Of a stretch of DNA of 64,000 bases, positions 7,568 to 16,034 are shown piece by piece (position 1 is the first letter of the stretch; every line of letters begins with the position of its first letter). The stretch is from Chitinophagales bacterium. Its GTDB lineage: Bacteria > Bacteroidota > Bacteroidia > Chitinophagales > Saprospiraceae. The stretch is from assembly GCA_013299105.1 (NCBI GenBank), contig JAAFJY010000020.1, positions 1 through 64,000 of the forward strand, read 5' to 3'. Below the pieces are notes generated by a model. That model was given only the letters and a program-made list of their open reading frames with translations, did no database searches and was not told the DNA's origin. Made by a program: the position numbers and the translations under genes.

Positions 7568-8803
7568 ATGCGCATTCGCTTTATCCATACTTCTGACTGG
7601 CACCTGGGGCAACGCTTGTTGCTGAATGAACGTGGAGAAGAACACGAACTGGTCCTCAACTGGCTGCACGACCTGATCCTCGCCGAAAAAGCCCAGGGCC
7701 TGATCGTAGCCGGAGACATTTTTGACAACGGCAATCCGCCCCACCCTGCCCGCAAATTGTATTACCGCTTTTTGACCAGCCTGCTCAAAAGTGAGTGCCG
7801 CCACATCGTCATCATCGGCGGCAATCACGATTCGCCGGGTATGTTGGAGGCACCCAAAGACCTGCTGCAATACCTTGATATTCAAGTTATTGGCGCAGCA
7901 TCCCCCAATCTTGCGGATGACATTTTACCCCTGAAAAATAAAAATGGCAAGTTGGAAGCTGTCATCGCCGCCATCCCTTTCCTGCGCGACCGCGACCTCG
8001 TGGTGAGCCAAAGTGGCGAGACCAGCCTGGACCGTATCCAGCGCATTCAAGAGGCTATTCAGGAACGTTACGAGGTCATGGCCACAATTTGCGGGCCTTT
8101 TGCGGGAAAAGTACCCATCATCGCCACCGGGCACTTGTATGCAAAGGGGGCACAAGCTTCAGGCACCCAAAACAACATCTACATTGGTGACACTGAAAAC
8201 CTGGATGTAAGCCAACTACCTGATACTTTTACTTACGTGGCCTTGGGGCATATCCATCGCCCTCAACTGGTAGGTGGCTTGGCAAAAGCGCGGTATGCGG
8301 GTTCGCTCATCCCGCTCAGTTTCAGCGAAACCAAGGATGAAAAAGGAGTGTGGATCCTGGATTTTGAAGGCGATCAATTGGTCGAGGCGCGCTTTGCCGT
8401 TTGTCCCATTTTTCGCAGGTTAAAAACGATCCGTGGGGCAGTTGGTGAAGTGGAAAAAAAACTTTTGGAATTTGCCGAAAAAGAACGCGCAGGTTTAAAA
8501 TCCTGGGTAGAAATCATCGTCGAATCAGATACGTTCATCCCCCAGCTCGACAGCCGTTTGAGGGATTTTTGCCAAAAACTGCCCTTGGAAATCCTCAAAA
8601 TTCGCTTGGAACGTCAAGGCCAAAGCCCCAACGACGAATTGTGGACCGCACCCTCGCTCGACACCCTGGACGTGATAGAGGTTTTTCACAAAATTGGCGA
8701 GAAAAAAGGCCGCAGCCCAGAAGAATGGCGAGAGATTGAACTCACTTTCCGCGAGCTCTGGAACCAGCTTAACCAGACCGAAGAACCCAGTGCCCAGCCA
8801 TGA
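7568..8803 (+). CDS. sbcD: SbcD, Mre11-type nuclease subunit of SbcCD
   Basis: This is a manganese-dependent nuclease that, with SbcC, cuts DNA hairpins and protein-blocked ends during replication and repair. All calcineurin-like phosphoesterase motifs are present in order: HTSDWHLGQ (D-x-H), VAGDIFDNG, IGGNHDSPG, ATGHLY and ALGHIHRPQ. At 411 residues it has the usual length, with the C-terminal capping domain from about 290. Its last four bases overlap the start of sbcC (ATGA), which shows a translationally coupled operon. The ATG at 7568 starts MRIRFIHTSDWH, exactly the expected N-terminus. Confidence 0.97.
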   Translation: MRIRFIHTSDWHLGQRLLLNERGEEHELVLNWLHDLILAEKAQGLIVAGDIFDNGNPPHPARKLYYRFLTSLLKSECRHIVIIGGNHDSPGMLEAPKDLLQYLDIQVIGAASPNLADDILPLKNKNGKLEAVIAAIPFLRDRDLVVSQSGETSLDRIQRIQEAIQERYEVMATICGPFAGKVPIIATGHLYAKGAQASGTQNNIYIGDTENLDVSQLPDTFTYVALGHIHRPQLVGGLAKARYAGSLIPLSFSETKDEKGVWILDFEGDQLVEARFAVCPIFRRLKTIRGAVGEVEKKLLEFAEKERAGLKSWVEIIVESDTFIPQLDSRLRDFCQKLPLEILKIRLERQGQSPNDELWTAPSLDTLDVIEVFHKIGEKKGRSPEEWREIELTFRELWNQLNQTEEPSAQP

Positions 8804-11800
8804 AAATCAACAAACTTTTGCTCAAAAATCTGCATTCCCTGCGCCTGGATGTGCAGCTTGATTTCACCCAGCCCCCACTGAGTGAAACGGGTCTCTTTGC
8901 CATCACTGGCGATACGGGGGCGGGCAAAAGCACCTTATTGGACGCTATTACCCTGGCCCTTTACGGCAAATTACCGCGCGACAGCGAATACAACGAGATC
9001 ATTTCTTATGGTGCCACCAGTGCATTGGCTGAGGTAGAGTTTGAGCACAACCAGTTGTTTTTTCGGGCTTCCTGGAGCCTGCACCGCAGCGGCGGCAAAG
9101 CCGAGGGTAAAATCCAAGCTCCCAAGCGCCGCTTGGCCTTGTGGAATGAATCCGCCAAAAACTTCGTAACTATTGCTGAAAAAAGCCGCGAAGTAGACGA
9201 GAAAGTTGCAGACTTGATCGGTTTGGATTACGAGCGTTTCCGGCGTTCGGTTTTGCTGGCCCAAGGCGATTTTGCGGCATTTCTGCATGCAGGGGAGCGT
9301 GAGCGCAGCGAACTCTTGGAAAAAATCACCGGGGCGGAAATCTATTCGGAACTCTCCAAAGCAGCTTTTTTGCGCCACAAAAGCGAAACACAACAATTGG
9401 AAGAATACAGGCGCGAAAAAAACGCCCTGCAACTGCTGGAGGACGAGGAACTGGAACTTTTACAACAACAAGTAGAGACCCTGGAACTCAAAAACCGTGA
9501 ATTGCAAGAACAGCTCAAGACTTTGAGCGAGCAAAAAGCTCAAATCTTGCGCTGGCAGGATTTAGAAACACAAAATACCCGTCTTTTAGCCAATCAAGCT
9601 ACCCTGGAAGCTGAAAAAAAAGCAACTGAAAAGGACTTCCAGCGTCTGGCCATGTTTGAACAAATGCGCCCCTTGCAAGTAGAAGTGCAACGCCTAGGTG
9701 AAAGCCAAGTACAAACTTTAAGCCTTAAAACCAAAGCAATTGAGCTCGACGAATTACTAAATATTCACACCGCTCAAGTACAACAAATCCGCATTCAGGT
9801 TCAAGAACATGAAAATTCCTGGAACCATATGCGCCAGGAATTAAAAACCCAGGAGCCCATTTTTCTGGCCACACTCAAACTCGATACTGAAATTGCGGCA
9901 CAGGAAAAACCGCTGAATGAATTGCTTACCCAAGCCCAGGAATTGGAAAAACAATCCAATGAACTGAACGCACAGATCGAAAAAACCAAGGTTTCACAGG
10001 CTGAATTGGCCGAAAAAGAGGCCAAAGCCCAATCATGGTTACAAGAAAAACAAAGTTGGGAACAACTGGACAACCAATTGGCTTTGCTACAGAAGGAGCT
10101 GCGGGATTGGAACGAATCGTTGGTACTGCTGAAGGCGACCAAAAGTGCTTTCGAGGATTTGGTTCAACAATGCCAAAGTTCCGAAAAAAATTTGGAGGCT
10201 TTGAGCCGGGAAAGTCAGTCGCTTGATGCAAAAATTACGGCTAAACAAACTGCGATTCAAGCTTTATTGCCCACCGCAAACCTGCAAAAAGCCGAAAACC
10301 TGTTGGAATGGCTGCACAGTGACTTGTTAAAATTAACCCAAAAAGCCAGTGAATTAGAAAATTTGAACGAATTACAGCAACAATATGGGACCTTGCTGTC
10401 GCAATTGACCATCCTAGACGAGGAAAGTGCCAGCTTGCGCACTAGGGAGCAAGCCCTCTTTAAGTCCTTGCTGAACAACAGCGAAATGATCCCCTCACTG
10501 CGCGACCATTTTCAGTTCAAACAGGCGATTTATGAACAACAACTCGCCATTGTCAACTACGAACGCGATCGGGAAAAATTGAGCCAAGGCGAGCCCTGCC
10601 CCTTGTGTGGATCGACCGAGCACCCCTTCCGCTTCCACCAACTTGTGCCTTTTGTGGATGAAGCCAAGGCCGAATACCAGGAAGCACAAGAGCTTTTAGA
10701 AAAAGCTGAAACCGAACTGACCCAAATCGCCGCCGAGTTGCAAGCAATAGACCTGGGCCAGGAACAAGACCAAAAAAGGCACCAGCAAGTCACCCAGCAA
10801 GTCAGTGAGCTTGAGGCAAAGCAAACCAAACTGCTCTATCAATTAGCCGATTTGGAAGAAACCAATTCCCAAGCTTTAACCACTCAACTGACTCAAACCC
10901 AAGTAGAAATCGTTCAGCGGCAGGAAAGTATTCAGCAGCTCAAGGTTTTGTTGGAAGAAATGGAACAACTGAATACGCTACTAAACCACAAAAAAGAACA
11001 AGAGCAAGCCCAAAGCACCCAACTCTTACTCCTGCGGGGCAAACGAGATGAACAAGGCAAACGTTACGCCGAGTACGCCGAAAGAGAAAGCCAACAGTCA
11101 ATGGTTTTGAAATCCCAATTTAAATCATTGAATTTGCCCTTTGATGGCGATGCCGACACCTTGCGCATCAACTTGGAAAAAGCCCACGACTTGTACCAAA
11201 AAGCGCATTTGCGACTCAAGGAAATCAATGAACAAAGGGAAAAAGCAAGCATCAATTTACAACAAACCGAGGAAAAGCTAAAAACGCTACAGCAGTTTTT
11301 GCAAAAAAACCAAAAAGAAAAATCGGAATATCAGGATGTGTTGGCTGCTCTCAAAACCGAACGTGTGGCCAAAATGGGTGATAAAGATCCACAGGCCGAG
11401 CGGCAAAACCTGGAGTTAGCAATAGAAGCGATTGACCAGGTCTTTCAAAAATTGCGCCAAGAGCAAGAGCACGCCAACCTGGAAGAAGTGGCGCTCAAAA
11501 CCAAACTGGAGCAATGCCAAAAGGAACTGCAAGTCTTGGAAAAGCACGTGGAAAAAGCCCAAAAATCGCTCCACGCTGAAGCGCAGAAACGAGGTTTGGC
11601 CGACTTGGATGAATTGAAAGCTGCTTTTTTGAACGAAGAAGAAGAACAGCAAATCCGCAAGCAACAGTCCGAAATTGCCAAACGTGGTGCTGAGTTACAA
11701 GGCTTGTTGCAAGAAAACGACAAGGCGCTCCAACCTTTAAGGTCGAAAAGTGATAAGTGGCCCAGCCTTGAAGACTTGGAGCAAAACATCACTGAGTTGG

Positions 11801-12426
11801 GCCGAAACATCCAACAAAGCCAGGAGCAAAGAGGCCAATTCAACGAGCGCCTGGAGTACAATCGCAACCAATCGCTGAAAGCTGCTGTGCTATTGGTACA
11901 AATTAAGGCCCAGGAAAAAGAGCTCCGGCGTTGGGCTGTGCTTAACGAGCTGATTGGCTCGGCAGACGGCAAAAAATTCCGCAGTTTTGCCCAAGGGTTG
12001 ACTTTGGCAAACCTGGTTATCCTCGCCAATCGCCACCTGAACCAACTGAGCGGACGTTACCTTTTGCGCAAAAAAGAAAACACCGACCTGGAGCTCGAAA
12101 TCATCGACACTTACCAAGCCAACAACATACGCGGCATGAGGTCCTTGTCGGGCGGTGAAAGTTTTTTAACGAGTTTGGCCCTCGCACTTGCACTCTCTGA
12201 GCTGGCTGGTCGCAATACGGCCATTCAATCGCTTTTTATTGACGAGGGCTTTGGCACCTTGGACGAAAGTACCCTAGACCTCGCCATTTCTACCCTCGAG
12301 AACCTACAATCAAGTGGCAAAATCATCGGCATCATTTCGCACGTCAAGGAGCTGAAAGAACGGATTGGCGTACAGATTCAGATAAAAAAGCGGAGTGATG
12401 GGTTCAGTGAGGTGATCTTGGGTTAG
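8800..12426 (+). CDS. sbcC: SbcC, Rad50-type ATPase subunit of SbcCD
   Basis: This SMC-like ATPase tethers DNA ends and controls the SbcD nuclease. It has 1208 residues. The N-terminal half of the ATPase carries Walker A, GDTGAGKSTLL, at about residue 37. Two very long coiled-coil arms rich in Gln, Glu, Leu and Lys surround the zinc hook CPLC at 600-603 (GEPCPLCGSTEHP). The C-terminal half carries the ABC signature LSGGES at about 1116 and Walker B in LFIDEGFGTLD at about 1145-1155. The frame is intact throughout and overlaps sbcD by four bases. With palindromic repeats common in this window, a hairpin-cutting complex is a natural housekeeping partner, though that is only context. Confidence 0.97.
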   Translation: MKINKLLLKNLHSLRLDVQLDFTQPPLSETGLFAITGDTGAGKSTLLDAITLALYGKLPRDSEYNEIISYGATSALAEVEFEHNQLFFRASWSLHRSGGKAEGKIQAPKRRLALWNESAKNFVTIAEKSREVDEKVADLIGLDYERFRRSVLLAQGDFAAFLHAGERERSELLEKITGAEIYSELSKAAFLRHKSETQQLEEYRREKNALQLLEDEELELLQQQVETLELKNRELQEQLKTLSEQKAQILRWQDLETQNTRLLANQATLEAEKKATEKDFQRLAMFEQMRPLQVEVQRLGESQVQTLSLKTKAIELDELLNIHTAQVQQIRIQVQEHENSWNHMRQELKTQEPIFLATLKLDTEIAAQEKPLNELLTQAQELEKQSNELNAQIEKTKVSQAELAEKEAKAQSWLQEKQSWEQLDNQLALLQKELRDWNESLVLLKATKSAFEDLVQQCQSSEKNLEALSRESQSLDAKITAKQTAIQALLPTANLQKAENLLEWLHSDLLKLTQKASELENLNELQQQYGTLLSQLTILDEESASLRTREQALFKSLLNNSEMIPSLRDHFQFKQAIYEQQLAIVNYERDREKLSQGEPCPLCGSTEHPFRFHQLVPFVDEAKAEYQEAQELLEKAETELTQIAAELQAIDLGQEQDQKRHQQVTQQVSELEAKQTKLLYQLADLEETNSQALTTQLTQTQVEIVQRQESIQQLKVLLEEMEQLNTLLNHKKEQEQAQSTQLLLLRGKRDEQGKRYAEYAERESQQSMVLKSQFKSLNLPFDGDADTLRINLEKAHDLYQKAHLRLKEINEQREKASINLQQTEEKLKTLQQFLQKNQKEKSEYQDVLAALKTERVAKMGDKDPQAERQNLELAIEAIDQVFQKLRQEQEHANLEEVALKTKLEQCQKELQVLEKHVEKAQKSLHAEAQKRGLADLDELKAAFLNEEEEQQIRKQQSEIAKRGAELQGLLQENDKALQPLRSKSDKWPSLEDLEQNITELGRNIQQSQEQRGQFNERLEYNRNQSLKAAVLLVQIKAQEKELRRWAVLNELIGSADGKKFRSFAQGLTLANLVILANRHLNQLSGRYLLRKKENTDLELEIIDTYQANNIRGMRSLSGGESFLTSLALALALSELAGRNTAIQSLFIDEGFGTLDESTLDLAISTLENLQSSGKIIGIISHVKELKERIGVQIQIKKRSDGFSEVILG

Positions 12427-12633
12427 CGATGTGTAGCTGCGAATTAGGAACAGGGATTAAAATGATTTTTCGGTCTTGTAGAGACATGACATATCTCGTA
12501 TCCTCGCTGCATTTTGAAATCTTTTCATTTTTTCATTTTATTTGATAGGTCAATTTTACTCTGTTTTTTTAATTTTTATTAACGAGAAAATTTCAAATGA
12601 GTAAAATTATACTTCGATAAATTACGATCATCC

Positions 12634-12662
12634 AAAAAAGGCCAGGTCGTTGACCCAGCCTT
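12634..12662 (-). terminator. Rho-independent terminator of the glycosyltransferase operon
   Basis: On the minus strand, 24 bases after the stop at 12685, GGCTGGGTC and GACCTGGCC form a GC-rich stem (two G-T pairs) with an AAC loop, followed by TTTTTT. This is a textbook intrinsic terminator for the oxidoreductase/glycosyltransferase pair. The rest of the gap, 12427-12633, is AT-rich with nothing else I can name. Confidence 0.75.
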
Positions 12663-12684
12663 CTCCATTTCACTTTAAATTTTC

Positions 12685-13992
12685 TCAAGCCTTCCTAACC
12701 CGCTCCAGCAGCTTGGCATACTCCCCAGCCGTATATTGTCGGGTAAATTGCTGAATACCTTGAGGAGCTACTTGATCTTGGCCAGCCAAGAACTGCTGGT
12801 ACAATCTTTCGAGCTCAGCGATTAAACCTGCCTGGTCGCCAAAATGGAACATTTGGCCACTGCCGCTCATTTTCAACACCTTGGCGGAGTCGCTGTCTGG
12901 GATACCGATGGCCAAAATGGGGCGAGCGGCAGCCAGGTATTCATACAGCTTACCTGGGATGCGCATTTGTGAATCGGGTGCATCATTGACCACCATTAGC
13001 AGCACCCTTGACTGTTGCTGGTATTTAACCGCTTCAATATGTGGCACAAAAGGAATAAATTCGGCGTAATTTTCCAAATCATAGCGCTGCAAGGAAGCTT
13101 TTACCGAAAAATCGGTGGGGCCGATGAACCGCAAGTGCAGGTCCTTTTGCAAATCGGGTATTTTTTTTAGCAAATCTGCAATGGCCTGCCAGAGCGCGTC
13201 TGGGCTGCGGTCCTTGTTCATGGAGCCGATGTGGGCGATGCTGAATTTTTCATCCAAAACTACTTGTTCGGGGCTTTCAAAATCGGCGTGGTCGAAGCCA
13301 TTGGTGATGACTTCGATGCCTTTACGGCCACAAATCGACTCAAATTCCTCGGCGGTACGCCAAGTGGCTGCTACTACCCTACTCGCCTCTAGTAATACCT
13401 TTTTTTCGAGGTAATGATGCCTTGCGTCGGCCATTGGAGTAAGCCGGAGGTCCTTGTAAAAGTCAATTTTGGTCCAAGGGTCCCGAAAATCAGCCACCCA
13501 AGGAATGCCTAGTTCTTTGCTTACGGCCCTGGCAATCAGGTGCATGCTGTGTGGCGGCCCGGTGGATACGATTACATCAACTGGATTTTCTTTTAGCTTT
13601 TTCACCAAATAACGAATGGATGGGTGAATCCAAAAAGCCCTGGCATCAGGAATAAAAAAGTTTCCTCGGATGAAAACGGAAATCTTTTGGGCCAGGCTTT
13701 CTTTTTTTCCTTCGTTGATGAAGCCAGAATAGACCTTGTCCTCTGATTTGCGACCCAAAAAGCGCTTGTACCAACTGTATGGCTCCCAGATCGGGGTTTT
13801 CCAGGTTTCCAGACCAACTGGAATTTCTTTCAGTAGGCTTTCATCGTAGGCTGGGGTTTCGCCATTTTCGGGCGTATAAATGATCGGTTCCCAGCCAAAC
13901 TCGCGGAAATAACGGCTCATTTTCAACCAACGAACCACACCGCCGCCGCCACTTGGCGGCCAATAATAAGTTATCAGTAAAAACTTTTTCAT
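12685..13992 (-). CDS. Glycosyltransferase, GT-B fold (family 4-like)
   Basis: This 435-residue cytoplasmic sugar transferase probably works in surface polysaccharide or lipopolysaccharide assembly. The N-terminus MKKFLLITYYWPPSGGGGVV is the Gly-rich donor/acceptor entry seen in Bacteroidota GT4-like enzymes. STGPPHSMHLIA and VADFRDPW are landmarks of this subgroup, and the C-terminal half has GKLYEYLAAARPILAIG, the sugar-nucleotide binding region with the conserved Glu. Its start overlaps the stop of the upstream oxidoreductase by four bases, so the two are co-translated. Donor and acceptor cannot be read from the sequence. Confidence 0.88.
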   Translation of the reverse strand: MKKFLLITYYWPPSGGGGVVRWLKMSRYFREFGWEPIIYTPENGETPAYDESLLKEIPVGLETWKTPIWEPYSWYKRFLGRKSEDKVYSGFINEGKKESLAQKISVFIRGNFFIPDARAFWIHPSIRYLVKKLKENPVDVIVSTGPPHSMHLIARAVSKELGIPWVADFRDPWTKIDFYKDLRLTPMADARHHYLEKKVLLEASRVVAATWRTAEEFESICGRKGIEVITNGFDHADFESPEQVVLDEKFSIAHIGSMNKDRSPDALWQAIADLLKKIPDLQKDLHLRFIGPTDFSVKASLQRYDLENYAEFIPFVPHIEAVKYQQQSRVLLMVVNDAPDSQMRIPGKLYEYLAAARPILAIGIPDSDSAKVLKMSGSGQMFHFGDQAGLIAELERLYQQFLAGQDQVAPQGIQQFTRQYTAGEYAKLLERVRKA

Positions 13993-15029
13993 GCTTGCTT
14001 CAGGGTGCTTTTTGGTCTACCTGCTTGGTAAATGCGTTCAATGATGTCCACCACTTTGAGGCCTTCGAGAGCGTTGGTGCTGATTGCTTCACGGCCTTGC
14101 AACACATCCACCATGTTTTGAAAAACAAAATGGTGATTCGCTGCCGAGCCTTGGTAAGTGCCATAGTTATTGGGAGGGTTGGCGGGGGGCAGTTCAGGCA
14201 TTTGGTAGTTTTTGATGTGACAGTATTCAACTTTGTTCATGTATTGGCCACCTACTTTCAAGGTGCCGTTCTGGGCGATGAGGGTCAAACTTGATTCAAA
14301 ATTGACGTCCCACACTGCGGTGGTAAAGCTCAGGCTACCCAAAGCTCCATCTTTCAAGCGGAAATTCACCAAGCCTGAGTCCTCAAATTCAGTGCTGTGT
14401 GGATGGGCAAAGTCCTCCAGGTGTGCTTCGACGTCGTACAAGTCGCCAAAACACCAATACAAAAGGTCGATAAAGTGCGAAAACTGAGTAAAAAGGGTGC
14501 CTCCATCCATTTCAAGGCTGCCATGCCAATTGCCTGCCTGGTAATAGCGGTCGTCGCGATTCCAAAAGCAATTCACCTGTACCATATATATTGTGCCCAA
14601 AACGCCACTATCCACCAATTTTTTCAGCCACTGAGAAGGCGGTGAATAGCGGTTTTGCATTACACCAAACACCTGTCGGTTTTTCTCCAAAGCCTTGAAC
14701 AGGATGCGTTCGCAGGCGGCTTTACTGAGGGCCAGGGGTTTTTCGACCAAAACGTGTCTGCCTGCTTCCAATACTTGAAGCGCTTGGGGCTCATGCAAGC
14801 CGTTGGGCGTAGCCAGGCAGATGATCTCAATCTCAGGATGTGAATTTAATAGGTCAGCAAGGTCTGTATAAAATGAAATTTTAGCACAGTACGGATCTAG
14901 ATTTAAGTCCTCAGCCGGAAGAATGTCACACAAAGCAAGCAATTCGTAAGCTGGATTGCCCATGATCATGGTGGCATGTCTTTTGCCAATGTGCCCACAA
15001 CCACATACGCCAATTTTTATCTTTTGCAT
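13989..15029 (-). CDS. Gfo/Idh/MocA family NAD(P)-dependent oxidoreductase
   Basis: This 346-residue dehydrogenase probably oxidises or reduces a sugar or nucleotide-sugar. The Rossmann dinucleotide loop is GVCGCGHIGKRHA at residues 7-19, and the family motif is VEKPLALSKAA with the conserved EKP lysine. The second domain contains the open beta-sheet substrate region with a tryptophan-rich stretch (CFWNRDDRYYQAGNWHGSLE) and the conserved His in TQFSHFIDLL. It is the first gene of a two-gene operon with the glycosyltransferase, which points to nucleotide-sugar modification for a surface glycan, for example as WbpB-type enzymes do. The precise substrate is unknown. Confidence 0.9.
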   Translation of the reverse strand: MQKIKIGVCGCGHIGKRHATMIMGNPAYELLALCDILPAEDLNLDPYCAKISFYTDLADLLNSHPEIEIICLATPNGLHEPQALQVLEAGRHVLVEKPLALSKAACERILFKALEKNRQVFGVMQNRYSPPSQWLKKLVDSGVLGTIYMVQVNCFWNRDDRYYQAGNWHGSLEMDGGTLFTQFSHFIDLLYWCFGDLYDVEAHLEDFAHPHSTEFEDSGLVNFRLKDGALGSLSFTTAVWDVNFESSLTLIAQNGTLKVGGQYMNKVEYCHIKNYQMPELPPANPPNNYGTYQGSAANHHFVFQNMVDVLQGREAISTNALEGLKVVDIIERIYQAGRPKSTLKQA

Positions 15030-15278
15030 GGTTTGAAACTCGGCTCAATTTGAGCTGCAAGGTAAAGAAGTCTTTGACAAGTTCTGAAAAACCGCTGATT
15101 TTTCAATAGCGGATGGATTGCTATTTAATCGAAAATAAATAAAGTACATCTTTGATTTTTGATTAAAACCTCGGTGGTAGCGACGTCATGCTGGAAATCA
15201 GTTTTACCTGTTAAATCCGTGTTCCCAACTTGAAGCCGCAAAGCGGCTAAAGGCTTTCTTCAACTTGTTTAAGTATTT

Positions 15279-15415
15279 GAGCTAAAATAAGATGGACATC
15301 TTTTTTTTTGAGGTTTAGCAAAAAAAGGATACAACTTCCTTTCATCCAGTTGTTTAAGCAGGTAGTTATCTTTTTTCACTAAACCCAACCCTGTTCACCT
15401 TATTTTTTTACGCTC
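15279..15415 (+). repeat. MITE-like inverted-repeat element, copy C
   Basis: This 137 bp element runs from GAGCTAAAATAAGATGG to TTATTTTTTTACGCTC and is related to copies A and B. It has about 11 extra bases (near TAAGCAGGTAG) after the central CAGTTG. It sits in the 522 bp gap between the oxidoreductase start (15029) and the small T9SS protein (15552). The same gap holds a short dispersed-repeat piece at about 15184-15225 and a small hairpin, AGCCGCAAAGCGGCT, at 15233-15247. I see no gene in it. Confidence 0.75.
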
Positions 15416-15509
15416 CCTAACTTATTTAATCAGTGGCCCTATTCGCTGTAATTGTGAATTATGACAAAAAAATCACAATTTATTTTTTAGTATATAACTT
15501 TAATATAAG

Positions 15510-15517
15510 TAAATTTG
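15510..15517 (+). promoter_or_regulatory. Candidate Bacteroidota -7 box
   Basis: TAAATTTG matches the TAnnTTTG consensus and lies 35 bases before the ATG at 15552, in a very AT-rich stretch. No convincing TTG-type -33 box is seen at the usual spacing, so the call is weak. Confidence 0.35.
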
Positions 15518-15551
15518 TCGCAGATTTTGTTATAATCCCTTACTTGAAACC

Positions 15552-15932
15552 ATGTCCATATCTTTTTTCCTTTCTTTGATGCTGGCAGGCGGCTTGTTTT
15601 GCAATCATTCCAATGTACCTTACTCGCCACCTGAAGCTGCTTGCCAGCTCTATCTTCCCAACGCTTTTTCGCCCAATGGCGATGGCAAAAATGACCTTTT
15701 AAAAGTCAATGTAGGTTCTACCTGTGTGATCAATGCCTTTAACTTAAGGGTATACGACCGCTGGGGAAACCAAGTTTTTGAAAGTCAATCACTTGAAACA
15801 GCTTGGGATGGCAAACACAAAGGTGAGTGGGTAAAGGCTGACTTGTACCTGTATCACCTGCAATACAGTGTGGAGGTAGATACAAGCGCTGTCCCCATTA
15901 CACAAACAGGCGAGTTGTACGTTGTGAAATAG
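15552..15932 (+). CDS. Small secreted protein made almost only of a T9SS type B (CHU_C) sorting domain
   Basis: This 126-residue protein has a short signal peptide (about 1-17, MSISFFLSLMLAGGLFC) and about 15 linker residues. The rest is a gliding-motility-associated C-terminal domain: LPNAFSPNGDGKNDLLKV, FNLRVYDRWGNQVFES, AWDGKHKGEW and a C-terminal GELYVVK. That domain normally sits at the end of large adhesins and enzymes and directs export through T9SS. Here there is no cargo. It may be a decayed remnant of a larger cargo gene, or a real small protein that occupies the secretion machinery or the cell surface. The frame and signal peptide are intact, which favours a real gene. Confidence 0.8.
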   Translation: MSISFFLSLMLAGGLFCNHSNVPYSPPEAACQLYLPNAFSPNGDGKNDLLKVNVGSTCVINAFNLRVYDRWGNQVFESQSLETAWDGKHKGEWVKADLYLYHLQYSVEVDTSAVPITQTGELYVVK

Positions 15933-15966
15933 TCATTTGCCCTAAAAAACACAGCATTGTCCATTT

Positions 15967-16023
15967 CGCACAAAATCGAAAGCTCCTGCTTTGTAACAAG
16001 GCAGGAGCTTTCGATTTTGTGCG
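15967..16023. terminator. Perfect 23-bp-stem bidirectional terminator
   Basis: Arms at 15967-15989 and 16001-16023 are perfect complements over 23 bases, with an 11-base loop. The outer part of the stem carries AAAA/TTTT. It lies between the convergent ends of the sorting-domain protein (15932, +) and the TonB receptor (16035, -), as expected for a two-way terminator. Confidence 0.8.
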
Positions 16024-16034
16024 CGTACAGCCTT

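Noticed and set aside
12470-12520. GTAGAGACATGACATATCTC as a possible regulatory palindrome
   Set aside because: It is only a short imperfect palindrome, single in the window, and lies between two convergent 3' ends.
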